Below are positions 1 to 10,906 of a stretch of 64,000 bases of DNA, piece by piece. A model generated the notes under the pieces. The model did not search any database. It was given only the letters and a program-made list of their open reading frames with translations, and was not told the origin of the DNA. A program made the translations under genes and the position numbers. The DNA is from Sequoia sempervirens (taxonomy: Eukaryota; Streptophyta; Pinopsida; Cupressales; Cupressaceae): positions 93,729-157,728 of the forward strand of contig VDFB02275566.1 in assembly GCA_007258455.2 (NCBI GenBank), in the 5' to 3' direction. Numbering within the stretch: position 1 is the first letter of the stretch; the number at the start of each line of letters is the position of its first letter.

Positions 1-360
1 AATGTATTTCGCCAAGAGTTCATAGTGAAACCTTCCGTTACCCCGAAGACTCCAAGTGGATGCTTATCAGCAAGACTTCCCTTGTTGGTATGAGACATAC
101 CAAACAACCAAGTCTCTACCTAAAACCACTTGTCGTCCAGAGTCTCCCCAATATCCGATAAGAGTGGCCTGTCAGCCAGAGATCTGCTCGGGCAGTAAGA
201 GATAGAAATATCACAGTGACCAACATGTCACAGTGATAGACTCCTTCAGCAAGACTGAAGAAAGGTTTCAACTACTAGTTGGCCAGACATGATGGATGTC
301 ACACCGACTTGGCTCTAATAGAGGTTTCATCCTGTGGGATTGAGGCACATATTTCTAACA
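1..360 (-). repeat. Copia 3' LTR, partial (cut by window start)
   Basis: This stretch matches 5594-5983 base for base apart from scattered substitutions and one indel of about 30 bp. It ends in CTAACA next to the polypurine tract. Only the part corresponding to the last 390 bases of the complete LTR is inside the window. Confidence 0.92.
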
Positions 361-376
361 ATCTCCCACTTGATGA
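361..376 (-). other. Polypurine tract of the copia element
   Basis: On the minus strand this reads AAGTGGGAGAT immediately before the LTR tip TGTTAGAAAT. It is the expected plus-strand primer site, and the motif AAGTGGGAGA is common in plant copia elements. Confidence 0.8.
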
Positions 377-410
377 AGATCACACAGGCACCTCCAGAGC
401 ACAATGAAAA

Positions 411-940
411 CTACTGAGAAACATGGGAACTAAGGCCCATTGAATTGGCACACCACCTAAACTTGTTTGTGCTCACTGGCTTCATCAATGTATTTGTAAC
501 ATTCTCCAGAGTATCAACTTTTTCTAAATTGACCTTTCCATCCTCCACCATATCTCGTACAAAATGATACTGTACATGTATATCTTTTGTCCTGGCATGG
601 AAAGTAGGATTCTTTTCTAGACAAATTGCACTCTGACTATCATAGAAAATAGTTATTTTCCCTGCATCAAAACCAATGTTAGAACACAATTTTTTTAGCC
701 AAACTACTTCTTTACAAGAATGTGTAGCTACCATGTATTCAACCTCTATAGTGGACAAAGAGACTACAGCCTGCCACTTACTCATCCAACTCACTGCACC
801 ACCATTCATCATGAAAATGTATCCACTGGTGGATCTCCTGCTATCAATGTCCCATGCCAAAGTAGAATCCACATAACCTCGAATATTGAGAGTCCTCTGT
901 GATTCAACCAAGTTCCCATGGTAAAACAAAATCATATTCT
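411..940 (-). pseudogene. Copia RNase H domain
   Basis: A 174-codon frame encodes the copia RNase H, which degrades RNA in the RNA:DNA hybrid. Visible motifs are RRSTSGY, SWMSKWQ, LSTIEVEY and DSQSAI followed by HARTKDIHV. The first acidic block reads GYVDSTLAWDID, where relatives usually have an Asp at the Thr position. The frame starts inside pol, because a one-base frameshift near 930-945 separates it from the RT frame: the same region reads LKGTSEY in one frame and ILFYHG in the other. The last residues lie about 35 bases from the polypurine tract, so the C-terminus is essentially complete. Confidence 0.88.
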
Positions 941-2025
941 GAAGTCCCCTTCAAATATCTAAAAACTCTCTTCATAGCATCCCAATGCGTTCTTCCAGGA
1001 TTAGCCATAAACTGACTAAGTACTCCCACTATTTGGGCAATGTCTGGCCTTGTACAGACCATTGCATACATAAGACTTCCAACCGCACTAGCATAGGGTA
1101 CACTGGTCATGTCCTCCATCTCAATAGGAGATTTTGGAAAATCTTCAACAGATAGCTTCGTTCCCTGCAAGATTGGAACAACTAGCTGCTTGCAATCATT
1201 CATGCAAAATCTCTCTAGAATAGTCTTGATATACTTACTCTGATTAAGCCAAAGTTTTCTTTTAGTCATGTCCCGGGTTATCTCCATCCCTAGAATATAC
1301 CTAGTTGCACCAAGATCTTTCATTTGGAACTTAGCAGACAACTGACACTTAAGATCAGAAATCATCAACTTACTATTGTCTATGAAAACATAGAGAGCAA
1401 TAATAAGCACTCAATCACTTTCAGCTTTATAATAGACACAATGATCAGATTTTGATCTCACAAAACCCAAGGACAATACAAAAGTATCAAACTTTTGGTA
1501 CCACATTCTAGGAGATTTTAACCCATACAAAGACTTTTTTAACTTACAAACCAGTTTCTCTTTACCTTTCTCCACAAAGTGCTCAGGTTGGGACATATAA
1601 ATTTCTTCTTCAAGATCACCATGAAGAAATGTTGTCTTCACATCCATCTATTCGATCTCTAAGTCATATGTAGCTACAAGTGAAAAAAGAAATCTGATAG
1701 ATGTCAGCTTAGCTATAGGAGAAAAAATCTCCCCATAATCAATTCCCTCTACTTGGGAATAACCTTTCACAACCAACCTTGCCTTGTACTTTTCCACACT
1801 GCTATCTAGACCAATCTTCTACTTAAATACCCATTTGCAACCCACAACTTTTTTTCCTTCAAGCAGGGGCAGCAAACTCCAGGAATCATTTTTCTCTAAT
1901 GATGCCATTTCTTCATTCATGGTTTCCAACCAAGAGTTTGAATCAAAAATTTTAAATGCCTCTTTTATAGTCCTAGGCTCATTAGTGCTAGAAATCAAAG
2001 CATAGGCACAAGTAGAATCTATCAA
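904..2025 (-). pseudogene. Copia reverse transcriptase with catalytic YVDD deleted
   Basis: Copia RT blocks follow in order on one frame: GCKWVFK, YKARLVVKGYSQ, GIDYGEIFSP, MDVKTTFLHGDLEEEIYMSQPE, CKLKKSLYGLK and LGMEITRD. The catalytic box expected as LYVDDML reads LYVFIDNSK near 1372-1400, an apparent 4-codon deletion that removes both catalytic aspartates. In-frame stops occur after VFK (TAG near 1817), before MDVKTT (TAG at a position where relatives have Gln) and after KAESD (TGA near 1411). It is joined to the integrase frame by a frameshift near 2020. The copy could not make an active polymerase even without the stops. Confidence 0.9.
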
Positions 2026-3190
2026 GAGAACCCATACCTACTAGGTTGCTTTCTTTCACGAGTTGACCTCCTCACTGGCTCAGGCTGAGGTTTTTCTTCT
2101 TCTTTAGAACTTCTAGAACTACTTGAGATCTCCTCAGTTTTAGGTACATCTTGAATTTTTAATTCCTCTTTCTCTGGTGTAGGAGGAATTACAAATACAT
2201 CCTTATTGTTTTCATACTTTGTCTCTAACTGCAAATCCAAGGTAGAAGGCTTCAGCTCATGAAAGATTACACTTCTACTGTAGAGAACCTTCTCTGTATC
2301 AGGAATCCAAAGCTTGTATCCTTTTATGCCAGCATTATAGCCAATAAAAGTACATTTGACAGCCTTGTTCTCCAACTTAGATCTTTTCTCATTTGGCACA
2401 TATGCATATGCCTCATAGCCAAAAACATGAATGTGTCTCAGAGAGAGATTCTTACCAGACCACACTTCCAAAGGTGTTTTCTCAACAAGAGTAGAGTTTG
2501 GAGAATGATTTATCAAATAACATGCAGTAGCAACAACCTCAGCCCATAACTTCTCCTCCAAGCCAAGACTACTCAGCATACTTCATGCTCTCTCCATCAC
2601 TGTCCTATTGAGCCTTTCTGCAACTCCATTTTGCTATGGAGTATAAGGTGTAGTCTTATGTCTTTTAATCCCATGGTCTTTGCAATTCCTCTCGAATTCA
2701 TCAAAACAAAATTCACCACCATTATCAGTCCTTAAACATTTGATTTTTCTTCTAGTATGATTTTCTACAAGGTTCTTAAATTCCTTAAATTGACTGAACA
2801 TTTCTGATTTACTTTTCAAAAAATAAACAAATGCTCTTCTTGAATAATCATCAATAAACGATACATAGTACCTTGACTTAGACAAAAAGGAACATTCACT
2901 GGACCAAATACATTAGAATGAATATAATCTAGCAAACCAGAAGATTTATGAGGACTGGAATAAAAACAAACACGGTGCTATTTTCCATATATACAATGCT
3001 CACAAAATTGAAATTCAAGGTTACAATCATCAATACCCTCAACCAGGTTTTTATTCTTCAAGGTTTTTAAACCTTTCTCTCTAATGTGGCCAAGCCTATG
3101 ATGCCAGAGCATAGTCTTTTCTACTGGAAGTTTAACTTCCATAGAATTTACACAATTAGGAACATTTCCCTCTTTTCCTCCATGAGTAGC
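2022..3190 (-). pseudogene. Copia integrase with GAG-pre-integrase zinc region
   Basis: The N-terminal part (about 2890-3130) shows LWHHRLGH and a later CEHCIYGK, the His/Cys zinc region of copia integrases. The catalytic core follows with FIDDYSR (first Asp), LRTDNGGEF (second Asp) and NGVAERLNRT (Glu), so the D,D,E triad is present. The C-terminal part (2022-2579) has the usual VFGYEAYAYVP, KCTFIGY and SRSVIFHE blocks, then a variable S/E-rich linker. A TAG at about 2633 replaces the first Gln of the expected PQQNG. A TGA follows near 2580 in place of Arg. The section upstream of 2885 lies in another frame. Confidence 0.9.
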
Positions 3191-3193
3191 TTT

Positions 3194-3568
3194 CTATGAC
3201 TTTACAGAGACACTATTACATTGAAGAACATGTGCATCCAGCTTGTACAAGGTACCAATACAAGCACCCCTTGCTAGCACCATTGAGCCTCTAGCCATCT
3301 TGCAGCCATTTCTAGAGAATGTGACTTGCACTCCAATATCATTTAGCTTATTGACAGACAATAAATTTTGAGCTAGACTTGGTATATGCATAACATCCTT
3401 GATCCCCTTCACTCTGCCATCAGGGAATTGGATTCTAACTCTTCCATGACCAACTATCTCCAAAGATGAATCACTTGCCAAGTACACCTTTCCACCATCG
3501 TATTCTTCATACTTCGTGAACCAGTCTCTATGAGATGTCATGTGAAAAGATGCTCCAGAATCAATCAT
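3194..3568 (-). pseudogene. Copia aspartic protease domain
   Basis: A 124-codon frame opens with IDSGASFHMT, the copia retropepsin active site D-S-G. Downstream are VMHIPSLAQNLLSV and a C-terminal segment typical of plant copia polyproteins. The enzyme would cut the Gag-Pol precursor inside the particle. The frame is open in itself but is offset from the integrase frame by a frameshift between 2885 and 3194. It is separated from gag by about 60 bases containing stops. Confidence 0.88.
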
Positions 3569-3625
3569 CCAGACATCATTTGATGCCTATGTAGCCAAGG
3601 CTGTAATGAAGGCATCTGCATCACT

Positions 3626-4423
3626 CTAGGAAGAATCATTATCAGAAAAGCTCTTCTTCTTCTTCTTTTTCTCCTCTTTACAATCCTTTCGAACATGAAT
3701 AGGCTGCCCATGATTCCAACATTTCACCTTGGAATTCTTGCAAGGAGACTTTGATCTCCCCTCTAATTTCAATTTCAATTTCTTGTCCTTCTTCTTGCCT
3801 TTTTGTTTTGATTGTCCTCTAACAACAAGGGCCTCCTTCGCCATCTTAGAAGATTTCCTTCTCATCTCTTTTGATAACAAAGAAGCAACAATATCTTCCA
3901 TCTTGAAATTCGATGTTGCACTCCCAATGGCCATCACCGGGTGATCCCAAGAGTCTGGAAAAAAACACAATAAAAGCATACAATGATCCTCTTCATCAAT
4001 CTTTACACCAAAAAATGTTAAATGTGCAATCAACACATTGAATGTGTTCAAATGATCAGCTATAGACCCTCCTTCCTGCATTCTCAAAGAGTACAGTTTC
4101 TTCCTCAGGAATAGTTTATTCACCAAGGACTTCCCCTAATAAATAGATGCCAGTTTCTTCCACAAGGAAGATGCAATTTTCTCTTCATGCACATTCAGAA
4201 GAATGAAGTCTACCAAACAGAGCCTTATCATCCCCTTAGACTTTCTATCTAAAAGGTCCCAATCTTCTTGCTTCATGCCTATAGGTTTCGTTCCAAACAC
4301 AGCAAGCCATAGATCACAGTCAACCAATAGATCTTCCATTTTGAGTTTCCACAACTCAAAATTGCTGCCATTGAATTTCTCTATTTCAATCTTTCTTGAC
4401 GTGCTAGCCATCTCAATCTGCAA
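3626..4423 (-). pseudogene. Copia gag (capsid/nucleocapsid)
   Basis: The start at 4423 gives MQIEMASTSRK followed by FNGSNFELWKLKMEDLL, the copia gag (UBN2-type) N-terminus. An in-frame TAG near 4137 lies where relatives have a Gln (SIY*GKSLVNK). The rest continues to 3626 with the capsid helices, a Lys-rich stretch and one zinc knuckle. The knuckle reads CWNHGQPIHVRKDC, with His in place of the second Cys, so metal binding is probably lost. The last residues are a poly-Lys and Ser/Asp tail. Confidence 0.88.
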
Positions 4424-4515
4424 TTAGAATTACTAGAAAATTTCTACAAGACTCCCATTGAACAAAATTGGCACAAAAAACCCAACATACCCACAAGGAT
4501 AACACAACTGACCAG

Positions 4516-4527
4516 GCTTTGATACCA
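4516..4527 (-). other. Primer-binding site, initiator-Met-tRNA type
   Basis: The minus strand reads TGGTATCAAAGC two bases inside the 5' LTR. This is one base off TGGTATCAGAGC, the usual complement of the 3' end of plant initiator methionine tRNA. Confidence 0.85.
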
Positions 4528-4529
4528 CT

Positions 4530-5983
4530 TGTTAGGAAAGCTAAGGTGTGGAAACAACTCTCCTAATGTCAAAACCTTAAGGAAGAATGTAGATGTACTT
4601 TAAAATTTTACAATTATAGTCTAATTAAGATGCACTTGAAAGAGATAATAGAAACAAAGAATTAGACAAACACATATGAACACCATATTTATGTGGGAAA
4701 ACCCTTACGGGAGAAAAACCCACCACACCAAGAGAAGTCACTTTGTATTACAACAATAATGATTACATACAAAGATCAAACTTATCTTCTTGATGTCAGT
4801 TTACAACAACATTCACTATGATCAACCTTGCTATAGAATATTCACATTACAATTCTTAATAAATTGAATTCACATTGATCATACACCGAACTGCTCATCC
4901 TACTGTTGATCGAACCAACCGAACCTTCAAGCATCTGCAACTACAAAATGTACCCATGTCATTCCTTGTCTATCAAACTTCCTCATAGAACTGCCACAAC
5001 AGAATGTATTCCAATAGTTCCCATTCGGCTTCTCTGATTGGTTGAATACAAGCCACATAGGATAGTCTTCACTTGGTCAAAAGTATTCAACCTTTGTTTG
5101 CATGTCGATGAGACACTAATCATGTCTCCCCGACGCCACAATGCCAACATTCGATATCGCTAAGGGTCCACATAATCGACAAGATGTTACATCAAGCTCA
5201 GAAGGCTATCGCTAAAACTTTTCCATGTCGCCAAGACCTCATGCTGAAGTTCTTCACATGTATCATTATCACTGAGACTTATCACTTTCAATGAAACATC
5301 ATACTAAAGCTTCAAAATCACATAGATGTGAGTGTTCTCATTGGCAAGACTATCATCTTTCACTGAGAGATCATATCGAGCCATTATTATTATACCAAAA
5401 TGTTCATCAGTTGGCAGGATAGACCTACTATCGTTGAGAAATTACTCTGAAGCCTTCAAGTCACACCGCAATGTTCCACTGTCAGTGAGAGAATCAACCT
5501 TCGGCAAGACTTCTTACCAAGGCTTCCACGTTACCCCGATGAGCATCATTCGCTAGATGTCATATCGAACTCATCACACAACATCGGTGAGACAAATGTA
5601 TGTCACCAAGAGTTCATAGAGAAAGCTTCTATTACCCCGAAGACTCCAAGTGGATGCTTAATGGTAAGACTTCCCTTGTCAGTATGAGACATACTGAACA
5701 ACCAAGTCTCTACTTGAAACTACTTGTCGCACAGAGTCTCCCCGATATCCAATAAGAGTGGCCTATCGGCCAGAGATCTGCTTGGGCAGTAAGAGATAGA
5801 AATATCATAGCAACCAATATGTCACAATGATAGAATCCTTCGGCAAGACTGAAGAAAGGTCACAACGACTTGAATCATTTCAACAAGGTTTCAAATGCTA
5901 GTCAACCAGACACGATGGATGTCACACCGACTTGGCTCTAATAGAGGTTTCAGCCTGTGGGATTGAGGAACATATTTCTAACA
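4530..5983 (-). repeat. Copia 5' LTR, complete (about 1454 bp)
   Basis: The LTR runs from TGTTAGGAAAGC next to the primer site to CTAACA at 5983, where the gypsy RNase H sequence resumes. The 3' part (5594-5983) matches the left-hand LTR. The first five flanking bases are ACTTT, so the expected target duplication at the other end is ACTTT. Confidence 0.9.
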
Positions 5984-6337
5984 ACTTTGTAGGTGTTCCA
6001 CCCACTTTACATGTTTGTGGCTGAGTTTATCTTGGTTTTTTAAGAACGACAAAGCATGATTTTTAGTAAAAACAATGAATTATTTAGGTAGGATATATTG
6101 TCTCCACTTCTTCAATGATTGCACCAAGGCATACAACTCCAAGTCATAATATGAATACTTTTTCTTTGCCTCATTGATTTTCTCACTGAAAAAAGAAACA
6201 AGCCTACCCTCTTGGCTTAATACTGCCCCAATTGCATACCCACTTGCATCACATTCAATTATGAAAACTTTGCTAAAGTTAGGAAATTCTAAGATAGGTT
6301 GTTGTGCTACCCTTTGCTTCAGATATTGGAAACATTT
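5984..6337 (-). pseudogene. Gypsy RNase H, 3' end cut by copia insertion
   Basis: Reading on from the RT stop at 6338, the same frame gives FIIECDASGYAIGAVLSQ, then KYSYYDLELYALV, KWRQYILPK and HVKWVEHLQ. These are the ordered motifs of Ty3/gypsy RNase H. Only two TAA codons interrupt it. It breaks off in the middle of the domain exactly at the copia LTR tip, which shows the order of insertion. Confidence 0.87.
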
Positions 6338-7435
6338 TTATGCCTCATCAGACCATACAAATTTATTTCTTTTGTCCCATTTTATTTTTTTAGTGATTGG
6401 AGAGCATATATGACTAAAATTCTTTACAACTTTTTTGTAAAAACTAGCTAGGTCATGGAAACTTCTTACCTCACTCACTGATGTTGGAGTAGGCCAACTG
6501 AGAATTTCTTCCACCTTACTAGGATCCATCTTCAAAGAACCTTTTGAGATCATAAAGCCAAGATAAACCAATTCTTCCTTCATGAATTCACACTTCTTAA
6601 AATTTATCATCAACTTTTCTTCATTCAACCTTTTCAAAACCAATTCTAAATGTTGCAAGTGTCCCTCTTTAGTCTTACTTAAAACAAGAATATCATCGAA
6701 ATATACAACCACAAACTTACCTATGAAGGGTTTCATAACTTCATTCATTAATCTCATAAAAGTACTTGGTGCATTTGAAAGCCGAAAAGGTATGACAAGC
6801 CATTCATATAACTCCTCATTTGTTTTGAAGGAAATTTTCCACTCATCCCCCTCTCTAATTCTAATTTGGTGGTAGCCACTTTTGAGGTCTATCTTAGAAA
6901 AATAACATTCCCCTCCTAAACAATCCATCAAGTCTTCCATTCTCTGTATGGGGAACTTATACCTTATGGAAATATTGTTAATTTCCCTTGAGTCAGTGAA
7001 CATTCTCCAATATCCTCCCTTCTTTGGTGCCAACATGATAGGAACAACACATGCGCTAAGACTCTCTCTTATGATTCCTTTGTCAAGAAACTCTTGGATT
7101 TTCCTTCTAATCTCTTCATTATGTTTTGGAGTCATTTTATATGTTGCTTTGTTAGGTAGGTTTTTTCCTACTATGAAATCTATATGGTGACTCACATCTC
7201 TTATTGGTGGTAAAGAGCTAGGAAGTTCATCTACCACAATGTCCTTATACTTGTTCAACAATGCTTGAACCTCTCTAGGAACATCATCAACTTTTGTTGT
7301 TGTTGTCATCACAGTATTTGGTCTGATCACAATGGAAAAATCTTCTCCCTCTTCCTTCATGGTTTTCAAAAACTCCTTTTCCCCAACCAACATTACACTA
7401 GACCCAACTTGTGTATCTAGACCTTCATCTTGCAA
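6338..7435 (-). CDS. Gypsy reverse transcriptase (partial polyprotein, frame open)
   Basis: This 365-codon frame is the longest open frame in the window. It begins within the polyprotein just after the protease. It contains a linker ending DELPSSLPP, then the RT fingers and palm: IQEFLDKGIIRESLS, APKKGGYWRMFTDSREIN, CYFSKIDLKSGYHQIR, PFRLSNAPSTFMRLMN, VVYFDDILVLSKT, FMKEELVYLGFMIS and the connection WPTPTSVSEVRSF. The catalytic Y-F-D-D is intact. Some family-invariant positions have drifted, for example CVDYR-like to FTDSR and PFGL to PFRL. The first Met is inside pol and is not a natural start. Confidence 0.92.
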   Translation of the reverse strand: MQDEGLDTQVGSSVMLVGEKEFLKTMKEEGEDFSIVIRPNTVMTTTTKVDDVPREVQALLNKYKDIVVDELPSSLPPIRDVSHHIDFIVGKNLPNKATYKMTPKHNEEIRRKIQEFLDKGIIRESLSACVVPIMLAPKKGGYWRMFTDSREINNISIRYKFPIQRMEDLMDCLGGECYFSKIDLKSGYHQIRIREGDEWKISFKTNEELYEWLVIPFRLSNAPSTFMRLMNEVMKPFIGKFVVVYFDDILVLSKTKEGHLQHLELVLKRLNEEKLMINFKKCEFMKEELVYLGFMISKGSLKMDPSKVEEILSWPTPTSVSEVRSFHDLASFYKKVVKNFSHICSPITKKIKWDKRNKFVWSDEA

Positions 7436-7440
7436 TGGAG

Positions 7441-8030
7441 AAAGAGTGAATGAGATTCCATCTTTTCAATGACATAAGTGTTATTTTTCCCATCATTTTT
7501 AGCCTTTCTATCATATTACCAGGGTCTCCCTAAAAGTAGATGAAAAACATCCATTGGGATGATGTTGCACAAGATTTTGTCTTTGTACCCACCTATGTTA
7601 AATTCCACCCAAGTTTGTTCATTTACTAGGACCTGATGTCCCTTGTTCAACAAGGAGACCTTGTAAGGAGTGGTATGTGGGATTCTTTTCATTTTCTACT
7701 TTCCTACCATCTCAAGAGAAACTAAATTATATGTGCTACTTGAATCAACAACAAATTTGCAAATCTTACCTTGAGATTTACATGTGGTTCTAAAGAGGGA
7801 TTTTCTTTGTGGAGGCTCTTTCACCATAGGAACTTTGATCAAGATTATCCTTACCATCAGAGATTCACCCATTTCTAGACCATCATGTTGTGATGGAGAG
7901 TTTACATTCTCATTTTCTTCTTCTTGCACCAATTGAGTTCTTCTTTCTCCGCCATGTGAATTTGAAGGTTGCTTATCCAAAAATTTCCATGCTTGATGGC
8001 CAATCTTGTTACACTGATAGAACCTTCCTA
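7441..8030 (-). pseudogene. Gypsy zinc knuckle and protease section
   Basis: The knuckle reads FYQCNKIGHQAWKF at about 7980-8025. Both the first and the last Cys of CX2CX4HX4C are Phe, each explained by one base change. The protease follows as CKFVVDSSSTYNLVS, with the catalytic D-S-G changed to D-S-S. After a stop at 7696 the chain resumes with HLLLGRPW and YDRKAKNDGKNN, the usual gypsy protease C-terminus, before the RT frame. The section is non-functional on several counts. Confidence 0.8.
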
Positions 8031-9025
8031 TGAATGCATTTGATCCTCTTCCTTTGCCACCAAATATGCCCCTACTATTTGATCTCCTTCCTCTGAAACT
8101 TCCTCTTGATTCAAAACTTTGTTCTTGATGACTACTTGTCTCTCCTTGTGGTTCTTGGGACTATCCTTTTCCTCCAAATGTTTCTCTACCTCTAAAAATT
8201 TTTCCTCTACCCCTACCATGCTTCTCTTTCCTTCTCTTTAAATTTTCTTCTGCCTTGATTTCCAATCAAAAACATTCTTCCACCATTCTAGGGGTGGTAA
8301 GACTTAACTCATCTTGTATATTGAACCTCAACCCATTTAGGTACCTTCCTACTTTCTCCACCTCATCCTCCACATGATCTACCCTTATGCGTAGCTTGTG
8401 AAAGTCCTCTGTATAAGCCATCAAATCCATCTTCTTTTGTTTGAGGTTTTGGAGCCTTCTAAGTTTTTGAATTGCATAATCACTGGGTAGAAATTGGCTC
8501 TTTATTTTAGCCACCATTTTGTCCCAATCATTAATTTTTGACTTTCCCTTCTTCACCCTCTCTTCCTACACATAATTCCACCAAGTTAAGGAAGTGCCTT
8601 TCAGTTTTTTTTGTAAAATTTTACCTTTTGGTCTTTTGCTACCTCTTCATACTCAAATAGTTATCAAGTGCATCAATCCAACCTAGCACCACTTCACTAT
8701 CCTTCTTTGCACCGTACATGGGAAATTCCATCTTCACCTTAGGAGTGTCTCCATTGATATCCTTCAACAACTTTTCCATTCTCAATTCATTAGGGTCCAA
8801 CTCTTCCTCTTGGACTCCTCCTTGAGGGTTTTCATTCTCACCCTCTTCCTATCCCTCTTGATCACTTTGGTCTACAGTGACCACACCTCTCCTTTGCTTT
8901 GATTCAAGTATTGCAAGTCTGGCTAGAATAGCTTTCTGAGACTCCTTTACCTATCTCATCTCATAGGTATGCTTTTCCTTCATATCTCTCATTTCTCTAG
9001 TGGTTGGATTTCCTTTAGGAGGCAT
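8031..9025 (-). pseudogene. Gypsy gag (capsid)
   Basis: The likely start is the ATG at 9025 (MPPKGNPTTREMRDM), 51 bases downstream of the primer site on the minus strand. An acidic linker and FPMYGAKKDSEVVLGWIDAL lead into the capsid. The best-preserved capsid block is 8266-8556, with WDKMVAKIKSQFLPSDY, LQNLKQKKMDLMAYTEDFHKL and YLNGLRFNIQDEL, matching the Retrotrans_gag pattern. Several stops and frameshifts break it, including a shift between the 8556 and 8219 frames. A basic, glycine-poor tail leads to the knuckle. Confidence 0.8.
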
Positions 9026-9075
9026 CTTTTATTCTTTCAAACTTCAACCTTTTCCTCCTATTGACCAAAACCTAT

Positions 9076-9087
9076 GCTCTAATACCA
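9076..9087 (-). other. Primer-binding site of the gypsy element
   Basis: The minus strand reads TGGTATTAGAGC, one base from the initiator-Met-tRNA complement TGGTATCAGAGC. It lies seven bases from the inferred LTR end. Confidence 0.75.
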
Positions 9088-9094
9088 AATTCAA

Positions 9095-10906
9095 TGTAGT
9101 GTAGGGTGGATGGTATCAACACAATCTCAATCAAACAAACTTTGTAATTAAAGTTCCTTAACTTGGTGGTATTCACTCAAACCTTCCTATTCTCCTAATA
9201 ATACTTGAAACAAGGGTTTTTCCCTATAAATTTTTGAGCAAACCAAACACTAAAAATTTTGACACCATTAAAGATACCCTTTTTTTCCATTTGAAGACAT
9301 ACCAATTTTGCAAATAGGGTTTCTTTGAAAAAAACCCCTCAAATTTTGACTGCTATGCTATAATTAGGCCTAATTAGGCTTGAACAACAAAGCACCAATA
9401 TTCAATATCCTATCTCCTAACCACAAAACTTCACTCCAAGGCTTCTATCATGTCACATGGGGTCTATAACCAAAATTTCCATCAATTGGAACAATCACCA
9501 AATATTTTTTCCACCAAACCCTAAATCTATCTAACTCCTAAGCCTAATACATGATGATATTAGGCTAGGGAAACATCAAAATTTCCCCTAACTCGATCCC
9601 CTACTCCTGAAAACACTAAGAACATTAAAAGAATCCTATCTACTTCCATTCCATTGATTCTTAGACCCTTTCATTAATGGAATGGGCCCAAAACCATTTT
9701 TTTGTAATCAAACCCTCCTTAACTAAGGTTTTTGGATGTTTGAAGCAAAATTGCTATAACTCACTCAAACCTTTATGAAAATAGATGAAATCACTTGAAA
9801 ATGAGATTTAATTCAGTCCATCATCAATTCCAATGCAACTTGGTACATTTTCAAGTTGTACAAAATTGTACAATCCTGTGTAGCAACAAGAAAGGAATGA
9901 AAACACAAAAAAATGAGTATATTGTTATTACTTGATCCCCAAAAACTTCTCTAGAAGATTTCCTTGACCATCCCAAGGAATATTTAAACATGTAAAAACC
10001 AAAAAAAACCATTTTCCAACTACTTTTTGAATGCCAATGGTTCAACTTCCCTTACACACAAAAATGCAAAAGTTGCTTGTGCAACTTTGCAACTTTTTGC
10101 AACAAATGACATCTTCCTACAAACCTGACCCCACATGACCAAAATTGACACACAACATCAAACATGGTTTGAATAGAACTTATTACAAAAAAAATTGACT
10201 AAAACATACAAAAACTAACATTTGAACCTTGTTTACAAAAAGACCCAAGTGCCCCTGCACCACAAATGCTCTGAAAATACTCTCAAATTGCTTAAGGATG
10301 ACACAGCAATTAGAGAGAGTAAGGTTCCTATGAAGATTGTGAATATAATTTATATTGAAAGGCATGGAATTTATAGATTTTAGTAATTATAATCAATGGT
10401 GAGGATTGAATTGGATAATTAGTAGATGAGATAAGATTAAGGAGGTGAGTGGTGATAAAAAATTAATCAAGTGGTTAATAATCCATGAGGAATGGATCAA
10501 GGATTAAATCAATGGTTCATAATCCATGAAAGACTCAACAATATCCCTTAATTCATGAAATTAAGTTGGAGATATTTCAAGTGGAGGGAAGAATTTGTAT
10601 TTGAAAGGGAATATTCTTTGTGCAAGTTGGAGGATTAGAGGAAAATTAGTTAATTAAACAATTTAGGAAATCATTTAATTGTGCAAGTTGGAAGAATTAA
10701 GACCTTTAATTAAATAATTAGGAATTATTTAATCAAAAGGGGAAAATTAGCATGAAGGAGATGAATTAATCAAATAACCTTAATTATTCGATTAATAGGA
10801 GAACTAAGTGAATTTAACTAAATAATTGGACATTATTTAATTAAATAGAGGAATCAGGTGAATTATGATGAATAATGATGTTAGTAAGCAAAATCTAGGT
10901 GTGTCA
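9095..10906 (-). repeat. Gypsy 5' LTR (about 1.8 kb, boundaries partly inferred)
   Basis: The inner edge, next to the primer site, reads CTACACTACA on the minus strand. The outer edge is taken at 10906, where the minus strand starts TGACACACCTAG, giving TG...CA termini. The partner LTR is outside the window, so the outer edge cannot be confirmed. The region is AT-rich and has no coding frame. The five bases beyond (TATAC) should recur beside the missing LTR if the edge is right. Confidence 0.55.
10369..10376 (-). promoter_or_regulatory. Candidate TATA box in gypsy LTR
   Basis: The minus strand reads CTATAAAT inside the LTR, about 530 bases from its outer edge. That is a plausible place for the core promoter, with transcription expected to start about 30 bases downstream. 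No other support is visible. Confidence 0.4.

Larger units (their letters stand above)
1..5983 (-). mobile_element. Ty1/copia retrotransposon, Tork/Tnt1-like, degenerate, left end outside window
   Basis: The module order read on the minus strand is 5' LTR, primer site, gag, protease, integrase, reverse transcriptase, RNase H, polypurine tract and 3' LTR. Integrase before RT defines Ty1/copia. LTR tips are TGTTAG and CTAACA. In 265 bases aligned by hand the two LTRs differ at 31 positions (25 transitions, 6 transversions). The left LTR also lacks about 30 bp that the right one has near 5860-5890. Every ORF has stops or frameshifts, so this copy is dead. The right end abuts, in frame, an interrupted gypsy RNase H, so the element is nested. 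The Tork/Tnt1 assignment rests on the look of gag, integrase and primer site and was not tested by phylogeny. Confidence 0.93.
5984..10906 (-). mobile_element. Ty3/gypsy chromovirus (CRM/Galadriel/Reina-like), interrupted by the copia element
   Basis: On the minus strand the order is LTR, primer site, gag with zinc knuckle, protease, RT and RNase H. The sequence stops in frame inside RNase H at 5984, where the copia LTR begins. The integrase, any chromodomain and the 3' LTR must lie to the left of the window. RT blocks such as IRESLS, FSKIDLKSGYHQIR and VVVYFDDILVLS are those of plant chromoviruses. Lineage within chromoviruses is not resolved. Confidence 0.87.
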
